Below, piece by piece: positions 46,848 to 55,958 of a stretch of 64,000 nt of DNA (position 1 is its first letter; each line of letters starts with the position of its first letter). The DNA lies in the NCBI RefSeq assembly GCF_042427745.1, contig NZ_JBHMFA010000005.1, one strand, 5' to 3'. The translations under genes and the position numbers were made by a program. Source of the stretch: Algibacter miyuki (GTDB taxonomy: Bacteria; Bacteroidota; Bacteroidia; Flavobacteriales; Flavobacteriaceae). The notes under the pieces are model-generated. The model did no database searches. It saw nothing but the letters and a program-made list of their open reading frames with translations, and was not told where the DNA came from.

Positions 46848-47811
46848 AACCATAAACTGGGGCATTATTGGTCTCGGCAATATAGCAAACAAATTTGCTC
46901 AAGATTTACTAACTATTCCGGATGCAAAATTGCACGCTGTGGCATCACGTTCACAAGAAAAAGCAGATAATTTTGCGTCAAAATATAAGGCTACAAAAGC
47001 ATATAACAGTTATGAAGCTTTAGCCCAAGACCCAAATATTGACGCTGTATATATTGCCACACCACACGCTTTGCATAAAGAAAATACGCTTTTATGTTTA
47101 GAACACGGCATTGCCGTTTTATGCGAAAAGCCTTTTGCAATGGATACTTACCAGGTTGATGAAATGATTGCTAAGGCGCAAGAAAAAAATGTGCTCCTTA
47201 TGGAAGCACTGTGGACTTATTTCTTGCCACATTACCAGTTTGTTTTAGGCGAATTAAAAAATGAAACCTACGGAAAACTTCTTAAAGTTGAAGCTGATTT
47301 TGGTTTTCATCGTGACTTTGATAACAAAGCACGCCTTTTTAATAAATCGCTTGGTGGAGGTAGTTTATTAGATATTGGTATCTACCCTATTTTTGCAGCC
47401 TTGTCCACTTTAGGTATTCCTGAAACGATGAAAGCAGACGCTACTTTTTTTGAAAATGGAGCAGACTCTACTTGCAATATGGTTTTTGAATATAAAAATG
47501 GAGAAACTGCACACTTAAAAAGTACGCTTTTAAAAGCCACACCTACAGAGGCTATTTTTCATTGTGAAGGTGGAACAATAACCATTAACACCATGTTTCA
47601 TATGCCAACAACGGTAACTGTAAAAGCTAACGAAAAAGAAGAAAGACTAGATTTCAACTATAAAACTATTGGTTATAATTACGAAGCCATTCATTTTAAT
47701 GACCTTATTCGTAATGGTAAAAAAGAAAGTGATATTATGAATTTTGAATTCAGTAAAACACTCATAAATACTTTAGATTCTGTAAGAAATCTAATTAATT
47801 TACAGTATTAG
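46825..47811 (+). CDS. Gfo/Idh/MocA-family oxidoreductase
   Basis: A 328-residue NAD(P)-dependent enzyme. The N-terminal Rossmann motif is WGIIGLGNIANKFA, followed by VYIATPHALHKEN and CEKPFAMDTYQVDEM (the Glu-Lys-Pro motif with the catalytic Lys), and LGGGSLLDIGIYPI in the C-terminal domain. It overlaps the symporter by 23 nt, so translation is coupled. Likely oxidises a sugar or inositol-type substrate brought in by the symporter. Confidence 0.93.
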   Translation: MTNPSQHKTINWGIIGLGNIANKFAQDLLTIPDAKLHAVASRSQEKADNFASKYKATKAYNSYEALAQDPNIDAVYIATPHALHKENTLLCLEHGIAVLCEKPFAMDTYQVDEMIAKAQEKNVLLMEALWTYFLPHYQFVLGELKNETYGKLLKVEADFGFHRDFDNKARLFNKSLGGGSLLDIGIYPIFAALSTLGIPETMKADATFFENGADSTCNMVFEYKNGETAHLKSTLLKATPTEAIFHCEGGTITINTMFHMPTTVTVKANEKEERLDFNYKTIGYNYEAIHFNDLIRNGKKESDIMNFEFSKTLINTLDSVRNLINLQY

Positions 47812-47830
47812 TTCAAATTTTGAAGAACAT

Positions 47831-47867
47831 AAAAAAGCGTCTAAATTAATAATTTAGACGCTTTTTT
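47831..47867. terminator. Bidirectional terminator after the oxidoreductase
   Basis: A perfect 17-bp stem with a 3-nt loop, A-run on the left and T-run on the right (core GCGTCTAAATT/AATTTAGACGC). It serves the plus-strand cluster and the converging small gene. Confidence 0.9.
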
Positions 47868-47872
47868 TATGT

Positions 47873-48019
47873 TTAGTTTAAGAGTGTTTCAAACTCTAAA
47901 TTTTTATAAACGGTTACTTTTAATGCCTTTGAATAGTCCAAAAGAAACTTAACCGTTTCCGCTTTGGGTTCCTTATTTTCAGGTTGATTAAAAGATTTTT
48001 TAGAGTAAATTTTCTGCAT
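47873..48019 (-). CDS. 48-residue protein downstream of the ECF sigma factor
   Basis: The frame reads MQKIYSKKSFNQPENKEPKA, then ETVKFLLDYSKALKV, ending LEFETLLN. Soluble, mixed charge, no membrane helix. It lies 68 nt after the sigma-factor stop on the same strand and ends at the terminator, so it is likely transcribed with it. I believe similar short proteins occur at this place in other Flavobacteriaceae, but no function is known. Confidence 0.6.
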   Translation of the reverse strand: MQKIYSKKSFNQPENKEPKAETVKFLLDYSKALKVTVYKNLEFETLLN

Positions 48020-48087
48020 GTCTTAAAATTTAAGGGTTAATTTAAATAATAAACGCAGCAACATTTACTTTATTGCCTGTATCAAAT

Positions 48088-48672
48088 TTAATCGGTCAAA
48101 ACAATATTATGCTTATCGATAATCTTTCTTAAATTAATTAAGGCATAGCGCATTCTACCTAATGCTGTATTAATACTTACGCCTGTTCTATCTGATATCT
48201 CTTTAAAACTCATATCATTATAAATACGCATTAATAATACTTCACGTTGATCCTCTGGAAGTTCGTCTACCAAACGTCTCACATCTGTTTCTACCTGTTC
48301 TTTTATCAACGCTTTTTCAGCATTTAAAGTACTATCACTAAGTACCGAAAAAATACTAAACTCACCTGTATTAGAAAACTTAGGCATGCGGTTGTTTTTC
48401 CTAAAGAAATCGATTACCAAATTATGCGCAATACGCATCACCCATGGTAAAAACTTACCTTCTTCATTATAAGCGCCTCGTTTTAATGTTCGAATTACTT
48501 TAATAAAGGTATCCTGAAAAATATCGTCGGCCACATCGCCATCATATACTTTCGAATAAATAAAACTGTAAATTCTTTGCTTATGCCTTTTAATAAGTAC
48601 TTCTAAAGCACATTCATCGCCTTTAATATAGTTACTAACTAACGTAGCATCTGAGATAAGTTCGTGTTTCAT
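48088..48672 (-). CDS. RNA polymerase sigma-70 factor, ECF type
   Basis: A 194-residue two-domain sigma factor. Region 2 contains DIFQDTFIKVI and GKFLPWVMRIAHNLVIDFFRK; region 4 contains LPEDQREVLLMRIYNDMSFKEIS, then TGVSINTALGRMRYALINLRK. The frame extends six codons up to a TTG at 48690, but the ATG at 48672 (MKHELISD) gives the usual N-terminus; ATG 48678 is an alternative. No anti-sigma gene adjoins it, so it is probably of the housekeeping-like ECF group common in Flavobacteriia. Confidence 0.88.
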   Translation of the reverse strand: MKHELISDATLVSNYIKGDECALEVLIKRHKQRIYSFIYSKVYDGDVADDIFQDTFIKVIRTLKRGAYNEEGKFLPWVMRIAHNLVIDFFRKNNRMPKFSNTGEFSIFSVLSDSTLNAEKALIKEQVETDVRRLVDELPEDQREVLLMRIYNDMSFKEISDRTGVSINTALGRMRYALINLRKIIDKHNIVLTD

Positions 48673-48777
48673 AATCATTACTTTATTCAAAGAAAAAAGG
48701 ATCTTTCTTTAGAGTTATTTTTTTTAAAGTAATGTTATGCTATAGGCAAGTGTTGATTTATAATTAATTAGCTGGTT

Positions 48778-48785
48778 CAAATATA
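48778..48785 (-). promoter_or_regulatory. -7 element upstream of the ECF sigma gene
   Basis: TATATTTG on the minus strand, about 105 nt before the preferred start, giving an unusually long leader compared with the neighbours. Confidence 0.45.
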
Positions 48786-48875
48786 ACAAGAATCGTTCCT
48801 AAAATGCAAAAATATATCTACTTTTTTAACATTTCTTTACTAAGCATTCTATTTTTTAAGCTCATACACTTTAAT

Positions 48876-48883
48876 TATCTTTG
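48876..48883 (+). promoter_or_regulatory. -7 element upstream of uvrA
   Basis: TATCTTTG, 22 nt before the ATG. Confidence 0.55.
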
Positions 48884-48905
48884 TGAAATTTGCATATAAA
48901 AGCTT

Positions 48906-51689
48906 ATGAATACAAGTATTTCCGACGTTGACCCAAAACAAAATATCATTATTAAAGGAGCTAGACTGCACAACCTTAAAAATATTGATGTTGTTATCCC
49001 ACGAAACAAATTGGTTGTAATTACTGGGCTTTCGGGTTCTGGGAAGTCAAGTCTGGCTTTCGATACGCTTTACGCCGAAGGGCAACGCCGTTATGTAGAA
49101 AGCCTTTCGAGTTATGCCAGACAATTTTTAGGCCGACTCAATAAGCCCAAAGTAGACTATATAAAAGGGATTGCACCTGCTATTGCTATTGAGCAAAAGG
49201 TGAATTCAACAAACCCTCGATCTACCGTTGGAACGACTACGGAAATTTACGATTATTTAAAATTGCTTTTTGCTAGAATAGGAAAAACGTACTCACCAAT
49301 TTCTGGAACTGAAGTTAAAAAAGATACCGTAACCGATGTTTTAAATTACTTAAAAACATTTCCTGAACGCGAAAAAATGCTCCTCCTCGCTCCTATTCAT
49401 TTAGAAGAAGGACGAACTATTGAAGACAAATTAAAAGCCTTAAATCAACAAGGTTATGCTAGGATAAAAATTAATGAAGATGTTGTTAGAATAGACGATA
49501 CTACAAAAATTGGCAAAAAAGACAAGGTTTTATTAGTTGTAGATCGTATTATTACAAAGGACGAAGAAGATTTTTACAACCGCTTGGCCGATGCTGTACA
49601 AACCGCTTTTTTTGAAGGTAAAGGCGAATGTACCATCGAAACTTTAAAGGATAATAAACAACGTAGCTTTAGCAATAAGTTTGAAATAGACGGCTTAAAC
49701 TTCTTAGAACCCAATGTGCATTTATTCAGTTTTAACAATCCTTATGGTGCTTGTCCAAAATGTGAAGGCTATGGTGACATTGTTGGTATTGACGACGATT
49801 TAGTAATACCAAACACCGCTTTATCGGTTTATGAAAGCGCCATTTTCCCATGGCGTGGTGAGTCTATGAGTTGGTATAAAGACCAATTGGTAAACAACTC
49901 GCACAAATTTGATTTCCCTATACACAAACCTTATTTTGAATTATCTACGGAACAAAAACAACTTATTTGGGACGGTAACGAACATTTTGAAGGCTTAAAC
50001 TCCTTTTTCGCCGAACTCGAATCTAAAGCTTATAAAATCCAAAATCGGGTGATGCTTTCGCGTTACCGGGGAAAAACAAAATGTAAAGCCTGTAATGGTA
50101 AACGTTTACGAGTAGAGGCTAATTATGTAAAAGTAGGCAGCGCTAGTATTTCCGATTTGGTAGAAAAACCATTAGATCAATTAGCCGAATTTTTCAATAA
50201 GCTAGAATTAAACGAACACGATACTACTATTGCCAAGCGTTTATTAAAAGAAATCAATAACCGCTTAGAATTTCTAGCCAATGTAGGACTTGATTACTTA
50301 ACGTTAAACCGTAAATCGAACTCACTTTCTGGAGGAGAAAGTCAGCGTATAAACCTAGCCACCTCTTTAGGAAGTAGTTTGGTAGGTTCCATGTATATTT
50401 TAGATGAGCCTAGTATTGGTTTACACCCAAAAGATACCGAGCGTTTAATTTTAGTTTTAAAATCTTTACGCGATTTAGGCAATACCGTTATTGTCGTGGA
50501 GCACGACGAAGACATTATGAAGGCTGCCGATAGCATTATTGATATTGGCCCCGAAGCAGGAACATTTGGCGGGCACGTTGTTGCGCAAGGCGATTACGAT
50601 GCAATTTTGGCTTCCGACTCGTTAACAGCACAATACTTAAACGAAACTTTAAAAATTGAAGTCCCTAAAAAACGTCGTCAATCAAAATATTATGTCGACA
50701 TCAAAGGAGCGCGCGAAAACAACCTTAAAAATATAGATGTACGCTTTCCTTTAGGCATGTTAACCGTGGTTACAGGAGTTTCTGGAAGTGGAAAAAGTAC
50801 ACTCGTTAAAAAAATATTATTTCCTGCTTTACAGAAAAAACTAACCGATTTTGGTGATAAACCTGGGCAATTTTCAAGTTTAGAAGGCAATTTTGCTAAC
50901 ATAAAACAAATTGAGTTTGTAGATCAAAACCCTATTGGGCGTTCGTCGCGTTCCAACCCGGTAACTTATATTAAAGCTTACGATGATATTCGTGCCCTAT
51001 TCTCAAAACAAAAATTAAGTAGCATTAGAAACTACCAAGCCAAGCATTTTTCTTTTAATGTCGATGGCGGACGCTGCGAAACCTGTAAAGGAGAAGGCGA
51101 AGTGACTATTGAAATGCAATTTATGGCCGATGTGCATCTAGAATGCGAAACCTGTAAAGGCAAACGCTTTAAAAAAGAAGTGCTCGAAGTTACTTTTGCA
51201 GATAAAAATATTGACGATATTTTAAACCTAACCATTGATGATGCAGTTACCTTTTTTGAGGCCAACAATCAAACAAAAATTAAGAACAAACTCCAACCGT
51301 TGCAAGATGTTGGCTTGGGTTATGTTACCCTCGGACAAAGCTCTTCTACCCTTTCTGGTGGCGAGGCGCAGCGTATTAAACTGGCGTCATTTTTAGGTAA
51401 AGGCAGCAAAAAAGACAACACACTTTTTATATTCGACGAACCTACAACCGGACTCCATTTCCACGATATTCAAAAGCTTCTTAAATCGTTTCAGGCTTTA
51501 ATTGAAAATGGTCATTCTATTATTGTTGTAGAACATAACATCGAACTTATCAAATGTGCCGATTTCATTATCGATTTAGGCCCAAAAGGTGGCGAAACTG
51601 GTGGAAAACTCGTTGCAGTAGGAACGCCCGAAGAAATTGTAAAAATTAAAGATTCGGAAATTGGAAAGTATTTAAAAGATAAAATTTAG
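48906..51689 (+). CDS. uvrA: Excinuclease ABC subunit A
   Basis: A 927-residue DNA-damage recognition ATPase of nucleotide excision repair. Two ABC modules: Walker A TGLSGSGKSS near residue 41 and TGVSGSGKST near 623, with signatures LSGGESQRI and LSGGEAQRI. Zinc-finger Cys pairs are seen at CPKCEGYG, CKACNGK, CETCKGEGE and CETCKGKR. Full length. A copy of the structured repeat begins 14 nt after the stop codon. Confidence 0.98.
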   Translation: MNTSISDVDPKQNIIIKGARLHNLKNIDVVIPRNKLVVITGLSGSGKSSLAFDTLYAEGQRRYVESLSSYARQFLGRLNKPKVDYIKGIAPAIAIEQKVNSTNPRSTVGTTTEIYDYLKLLFARIGKTYSPISGTEVKKDTVTDVLNYLKTFPEREKMLLLAPIHLEEGRTIEDKLKALNQQGYARIKINEDVVRIDDTTKIGKKDKVLLVVDRIITKDEEDFYNRLADAVQTAFFEGKGECTIETLKDNKQRSFSNKFEIDGLNFLEPNVHLFSFNNPYGACPKCEGYGDIVGIDDDLVIPNTALSVYESAIFPWRGESMSWYKDQLVNNSHKFDFPIHKPYFELSTEQKQLIWDGNEHFEGLNSFFAELESKAYKIQNRVMLSRYRGKTKCKACNGKRLRVEANYVKVGSASISDLVEKPLDQLAEFFNKLELNEHDTTIAKRLLKEINNRLEFLANVGLDYLTLNRKSNSLSGGESQRINLATSLGSSLVGSMYILDEPSIGLHPKDTERLILVLKSLRDLGNTVIVVEHDEDIMKAADSIIDIGPEAGTFGGHVVAQGDYDAILASDSLTAQYLNETLKIEVPKKRRQSKYYVDIKGARENNLKNIDVRFPLGMLTVVTGVSGSGKSTLVKKILFPALQKKLTDFGDKPGQFSSLEGNFANIKQIEFVDQNPIGRSSRSNPVTYIKAYDDIRALFSKQKLSSIRNYQAKHFSFNVDGGRCETCKGEGEVTIEMQFMADVHLECETCKGKRFKKEVLEVTFADKNIDDILNLTIDDAVTFFEANNQTKIKNKLQPLQDVGLGYVTLGQSSSTLSGGEAQRIKLASFLGKGSKKDNTLFIFDEPTTGLHFHDIQKLLKSFQALIENGHSIIVVEHNIELIKCADFIIDLGPKGGETGGKLVAVGTPEEIVKIKDSEIGKYLKDKI

Positions 51690-51702
51690 ATTTATTTTTT
51701 GA

Positions 51703-51797
51703 GCGTTACCCGAAAAGGGTCGGGCTATCACTACTCAATCTTTTTGTTTTTTAAGAAAACAAAAAGGATTTCAAACATGCCGTTCTATCCCTAACGC
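51703..51797 (+). repeat. Structured intergenic repeat, copy A
   Basis: About 95 nt downstream of uvrA in the same orientation. Ends GCGTTA and TAACGC are complementary; shared cores are CCCGAAAAGGGTCGGGCT near the 5' end and CTATCCCT near the 3' end. An inner stem forms between CTTTTTGTTTT and AAAACAAAAAG. Confidence 0.75.
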
Positions 51798-51866
51798 AGA
51801 CTGGTGAGCAGTGGTTCGTTTTTCAATAGACAGAAAATTCAGTCTTGCTAGGTTCTGCAAAAAGGG

Positions 51867-54530
51867 TTATCTTATTAGTGAGAAATGTCCGGAAAATATT
51901 TGTCCGTTACTAAGTTTAACTCTGTACCAATAATCATCAGACAACAATGCTTTTTTATTATAAAAACCGTCCCATCCAACACTATTTTCTGTAAATTCTT
52001 TCAAGAGTTTACCGTATCTATCAAATATAAAAATACGCGAATTTGGATATTTATTAATGTTTTTAATTTGCCAATAATCATGAAACCCATCATTATTTGG
52101 GCTAAAAAACTTCGGTCCATCAATAACAACTTCTTCTCCCGATTCTTCGATACAACTTATTTTTGAAACTGTTCGTAATAGCACTCTAGTTTCTGTAAAA
52201 CATCCCGTGTCACGATCTGTAAGTCTTGCTGTAATAAAGTCACTATCTGGAAATATATTAGTGTATGGATTTTGAAGTTCAGATAATAAATCGCCGTTGC
52301 TATTATAAAAAGTAACATCTATATTAGTTTGATTGCCTAGTACTTCCGCTTTAATCATAGAAGTATCAAAATATTTAGAAATACCATCATTATCATCATC
52401 ACAGCCCGTTAATTCACTAATAATATTTGCTTTAGGTTGCGGGTTAACCACTAAGTTTATTTCGGTTTCAGCAAAACATCCTGTTTCCGTACTTACAATT
52501 CTTGCCGTAATTGTTTCGCTATTAGCTATAGTATTCTCATAAATACTTAACGAACTCACCGGAATTATAGTTCCCAGATTATCGTAATACTCAACTGTAA
52601 CTTTATCTTGGGTACCAATTACAGTAGCCACAGTAGAAGTTAAATCAAATAACGCAAAACCATCATCGTTATCATCACAGGTAAAAATATTTTCAACAGC
52701 ATTAGCTATTGGTGGTGCTTCGTAGATAATATCAAAATCGGTAATAACAAAACAATTAGAGTTATTCTTATTTTGAATTCGAGAATAAATAGTTTCGTTT
52801 ACATTCTGGGGGTTATATGGCATGGTAAGTCTATATACATCAGATTCTGCATTGTTATAAGATGTATAATAAAACAACTCAAAATTATCAAGCGATGCTC
52901 CTTGAAGTATTTCAGTATCCTTTAAAGTATTAAAATCAAATGTATTAACACTACCTCCTGAACATGTTACAAGGTCGTCTGGCTTTGCTATACTTGGTAA
53001 TCCAATGATATTAACAACCTTTTTTATTGTACTTGTCAAGGTACCTTTAGTGTAAGTTGCTGAAATGGTGTACGTCATTTCATTTGAAAACAAATGACTT
53101 GTTTTCTTATCTAAAGACGTATTTAATGCACCTGTGGTTGGATCATCAAAACTCCATATAACCGAGTCTGAATCACTGTTAAGACTAAAATTTAAAGTGT
53201 TATCGCAAATGCAATTTTGACTTACAACAATGTCTGATGGCGCGGCCTTATCTATCAGTTTATTTTCATAAATATAGGTGATTTCATTATCCCTCGGGTC
53301 TGATATCCTTCCAAAATAAAGAATATCTAAATCGTTATCATTATCAAAATCACCAAATTCAACGCCTCCAAAACGGCAGTCTGGTAAGGTATGCGAAAAG
53401 TTAGAAAAAGTTCCATTTCCGTTATTTTTATACATTTTAGTTATTTCCGGAAAAGTCCCCCAAGGTCCTGTTCCATAATTTATGGCATCTAAAAACCCAT
53501 CATTATCCATATCCCCGAGTTCGATATCATTATAAAAAACACCTTCGTCTGCAATTGTAAAAGTGTTGGAGAAATTCATATTACCATTATTTGCAAAAAC
53601 GTAAAAATCCCCTGTTCCATCACCTGATGTATTTTCAAGATTAGGACTCCCCGTAAATACAATATCTGCAAGTCCATCATTATTAATATCATCAATATCC
53701 ATAGCCACATATGAAAGCTGAGGAAGTCCAATATTTTGTTAAGAAAACTGAAAATTCCCTAAATTTTTATAAACATCAAACGACTTGTCTGTTTTAGAAG
53801 ACACAGCAATAATTAAATCTTGTAGACCATCATTATCAAAATCTTCCCACCGCGATTTGTTTCGTGTAAAATTACCTCTCCCTCCTAATACGCCATCAAG
53901 TGTCGATATATCTTGCTTTGTAAACGTATCATCACCTTCATTTTTATATGCTGTAATAATAGCCACACCACTCACATCAAAACCAGATAAATAAATATCT
54001 AAAAGACCATCACTATCAATATCGACCCACTTAGAACTTCCTGTATAAATACCTGGTAAGCCTAAAGGTATTTCGATAAATTCACATCCATTTTTAGAAT
54101 TTTTATAAACTTTAGTAATAGTATAATCAGCCCCACCACTTGTAGTTCCGGTGTAAAGTAAATCTTGGGTGCCATTATTATCAAAATCTCCCCACGAATG
54201 ATCGCCATAAATAACTCTAGGAATATTAGTAATATTGGATTCAGTAAAGCTTAAATCGCCATTATTGTTATAAAACACAGCATTATTGAATCTATTATCA
54301 AAATCGACTCCGGTTACAAAAATATCTAAAAACCCATCATTGTTATAATCTACAAACGAACTAAAACCAAGGTGACCGCCTTTTAGGTTTTGCGTATTTA
54401 ATCTGTCGAAAGTTTGACTAACTGCAGAAAATGAAGTTAACAATAAAAAAATAACTAAGCCATATGAAAATTTAAATTTAAGAATAAAAAGTACATGAAA
54501 CTTACGGAAATAATTATCTAATATGTTCAT
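51867..54530 (-). pseudogene. FG-GAP/VCBS repeat T9SS surface protein interrupted by one in-frame stop
   Basis: One continuous frame of 888 codons, broken only by TAA at 53739-53741; both sides stay in the same frame and join mid-domain. Order: a signal sequence (residues about 15-38), FG-GAP/VCBS repeats with DxDxDG calcium-binding loops (NNDGFLDIFV, DSDGLLDIYL, DMDNDGFLDA, DFDNDNDLDI), a PKD-like domain, two repeats of about 95 residues starting CDDNDDG and CDDDNDG, and a C-terminal type B (gliding-associated) sorting domain (FSPNNDGFHDYW to the end). It would be secreted by the type IX system and fixed to the surface. The stop removes the sorting domain, so the product is probably lost unless the base is an error. 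Confidence 0.85.
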
Positions 54531-54551
54531 TTAGCGCATTAAGTATATACG

Positions 54552-54559
54552 CAAATGTA
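54552..54559 (-). promoter_or_regulatory. -7 element upstream of the T9SS protein gene
   Basis: TACATTTG on the minus strand, 21 nt before the ATG; the promoter looks intact although the gene is interrupted. Confidence 0.5.
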
Positions 54560-54744
54560 AGATGTTCTGTACTAAAACACCAAATAATTAAATAAGGTAA
54601 TCTATATATTAGTCAATCATCGAAATTCAAAGCACGTGTATAACGCCTTAAAAAATCAGCAAGCCATATTTAGTGTTTAAAGCTAAAGACTCATTTTTTT
54701 GATAATCAATTAACACAGCTGCACAAACTACAGCTGCGAACTAT

Positions 54745-54830
54745 GCGCAAGGGATTGCAGTGGAAAGCCCACAGCCCGACGAAGGAGGTGCGAGGACTTG
54801 AAACGGAAAGCCCGACCCTTTGGGTTGCGC
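54745..54830 (-). repeat. Structured intergenic repeat, copy C
   Basis: About 86 nt, minus orientation, 16 nt after the nitronate monooxygenase stop and in the same direction as that gene. Read on the minus strand it begins GCGCAACCC, then AAAGGGTCGGGCTTTCC, and ends AATCCCTTGCGC; the ends GCGCAA/TTGCGC are complementary. Confidence 0.75.
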
Positions 54831-54846
54831 CAAAAAGGTAAAACTT

Positions 54847-55797
54847 CTAATTTTTGGTTAATTTATCAACAATAGCTTTTACAGGTAAAATAGCATTTGT
54901 GTGCGATATACTTGGTCCTGCAACCCAAACGGTTTTATATGTGGCTTTGGTTGCGGCGTTTTTAGTGGCATTCATTCCTATAGAAAAACGAATCATTTTA
55001 ACCCACTTTTTAAGTTTTTTATTTTTGTTTAAAACAGACTCCAACCACGTTTGTTTGGTTCCAATTTTTTGTACATAAGGGGTGTTTATTACGGTACACG
55101 GCGTACCAGAAATACGCTCGGTCATTACAATATCTTCGGCTCCATAATCTACACAGGCTTGCTTATATTCGTCGGTTACACCTGCTTCTATTGAGGCTAT
55201 AAAGGGGCTTCCAACAGAAACACCAGACGCTCCATAGCTAATCATTTTGTCGATATCGGCTTTACAACCAACGCCTCCAGCAGAAATTACAGGTATTTTT
55301 AACGCTTTACTTAACTGGTTTGTTAAGGCTTCGGGCGATAAATTACCGCGGTGTCCTCCTGCTTCATTGTTTACTGCAATTGCCGCATCGGCGCCAAGCT
55401 TTTCTACTTTTTGAGCAAAGTGCAAATCGGTAACGTCGCAAAACACTTTTATACCTACCTTATGAGCTTGATTTATGGTTTCTTCTGGACTTCCTAGAGA
55501 AGTAATTATAAAATCGCAGCCTTCTTCACAAAGAACACGTAATTGTTCTTTATATTTTATATTAGATTTGTTTACTATTAAATTAAAACCGAATGAACCA
55601 CCTTCTACTTTTGCCGCTTTTAACTCATGTATAGCCGTTTTTAAATCATCTAAACTCCGATAATTAAGCGCAGGAATACATCCGGCAATACCACTTTTCA
55701 TGGCTTCGATTACCATGGCCGTGTTGGACACGAGAAACATTGGAGCTTGAATTATTGGATATTTTATTTGAAGCAGTGTGGTGAGTTTAGTTTCCAT
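54847..55797 (-). CDS. Nitronate monooxygenase-like NAD(P)H-dependent flavin oxidoreductase
   Basis: A 316-residue TIM-barrel flavoprotein of the 2-nitropropane dioxygenase family. Motifs: KYPIIQAPMFLVSN at the N-terminus, EAGGHRG with the FMN-site and catalytic-type His, and VISAGGVGCKADIDKMISYGASGVSVGSPF (in part ISAGGVGCKADI) for phosphate binding. It oxidises alkyl nitronates or a related substrate using FMN; the physiological substrate is uncertain. Confidence 0.87.
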   Translation of the reverse strand: METKLTTLLQIKYPIIQAPMFLVSNTAMVIEAMKSGIAGCIPALNYRSLDDLKTAIHELKAAKVEGGSFGFNLIVNKSNIKYKEQLRVLCEEGCDFIITSLGSPEETINQAHKVGIKVFCDVTDLHFAQKVEKLGADAAIAVNNEAGGHRGNLSPEALTNQLSKALKIPVISAGGVGCKADIDKMISYGASGVSVGSPFIASIEAGVTDEYKQACVDYGAEDIVMTERISGTPCTVINTPYVQKIGTKQTWLESVLNKNKKLKKWVKMIRFSIGMNATKNAATKATYKTVWVAGPSISHTNAILPVKAIVDKLTKN

Positions 55798-55816
55798 TTG
55801 GTTATATTGATTTATA

Positions 55817-55824
55817 CAAATATA
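55817..55824 (-). promoter_or_regulatory. -7 element upstream of the nitronate monooxygenase gene
   Basis: TATATTTG on the minus strand, 19 nt before the ATG and about 37 bp from the heptanucleotide repeat. Confidence 0.5.
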
Positions 55825-55860
55825 ATAAAATATTATGCACGCATAACATTTGTTCTATTG

Positions 55861-55958
55861 TAACCAGTAACCAGTAACCAGTAACCAGTAACCAGTAACC
55901 AGTAACCAGTAACCAGTAACCAGTAACCAGTAACCAGTAACCAGTAACCANCCAGTAA
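55861..55958. repeat. TAACCAG heptanucleotide tandem repeat with an ambiguous base
   Basis: Almost thirteen uninterrupted copies of TAACCAG from 55861 to 55950, then an N at 55951 followed by CCAGTAA. It directly abuts the stop codon of the RlmI-like gene and lies just upstream of the nitronate monooxygenase promoter. The N breaks the period, so it probably hides an unresolved number of copies. Confidence 0.95.

Larger units (their letters stand above)
54531..54846. other. Intergenic stretch with repeat copy C
   Basis: A 316-bp region holding the -7 box of the T9SS gene, two direct copies of ACAGCTGC near 54716-54736, and repeat copy C. No reading frame of note. Confidence 0.6.

Noticed and set aside
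51867..54530. Reading the FG-GAP protein as two separate genes
   Set aside because: Both parts are in the same frame with one stop between them; the second has no signal peptide and its first ATG is inside a repeat. One interrupted gene is simpler.
55861..55958. CRISPR-like array
   Set aside because: The unit is 7 nt without spacers; a simple tandem repeat.
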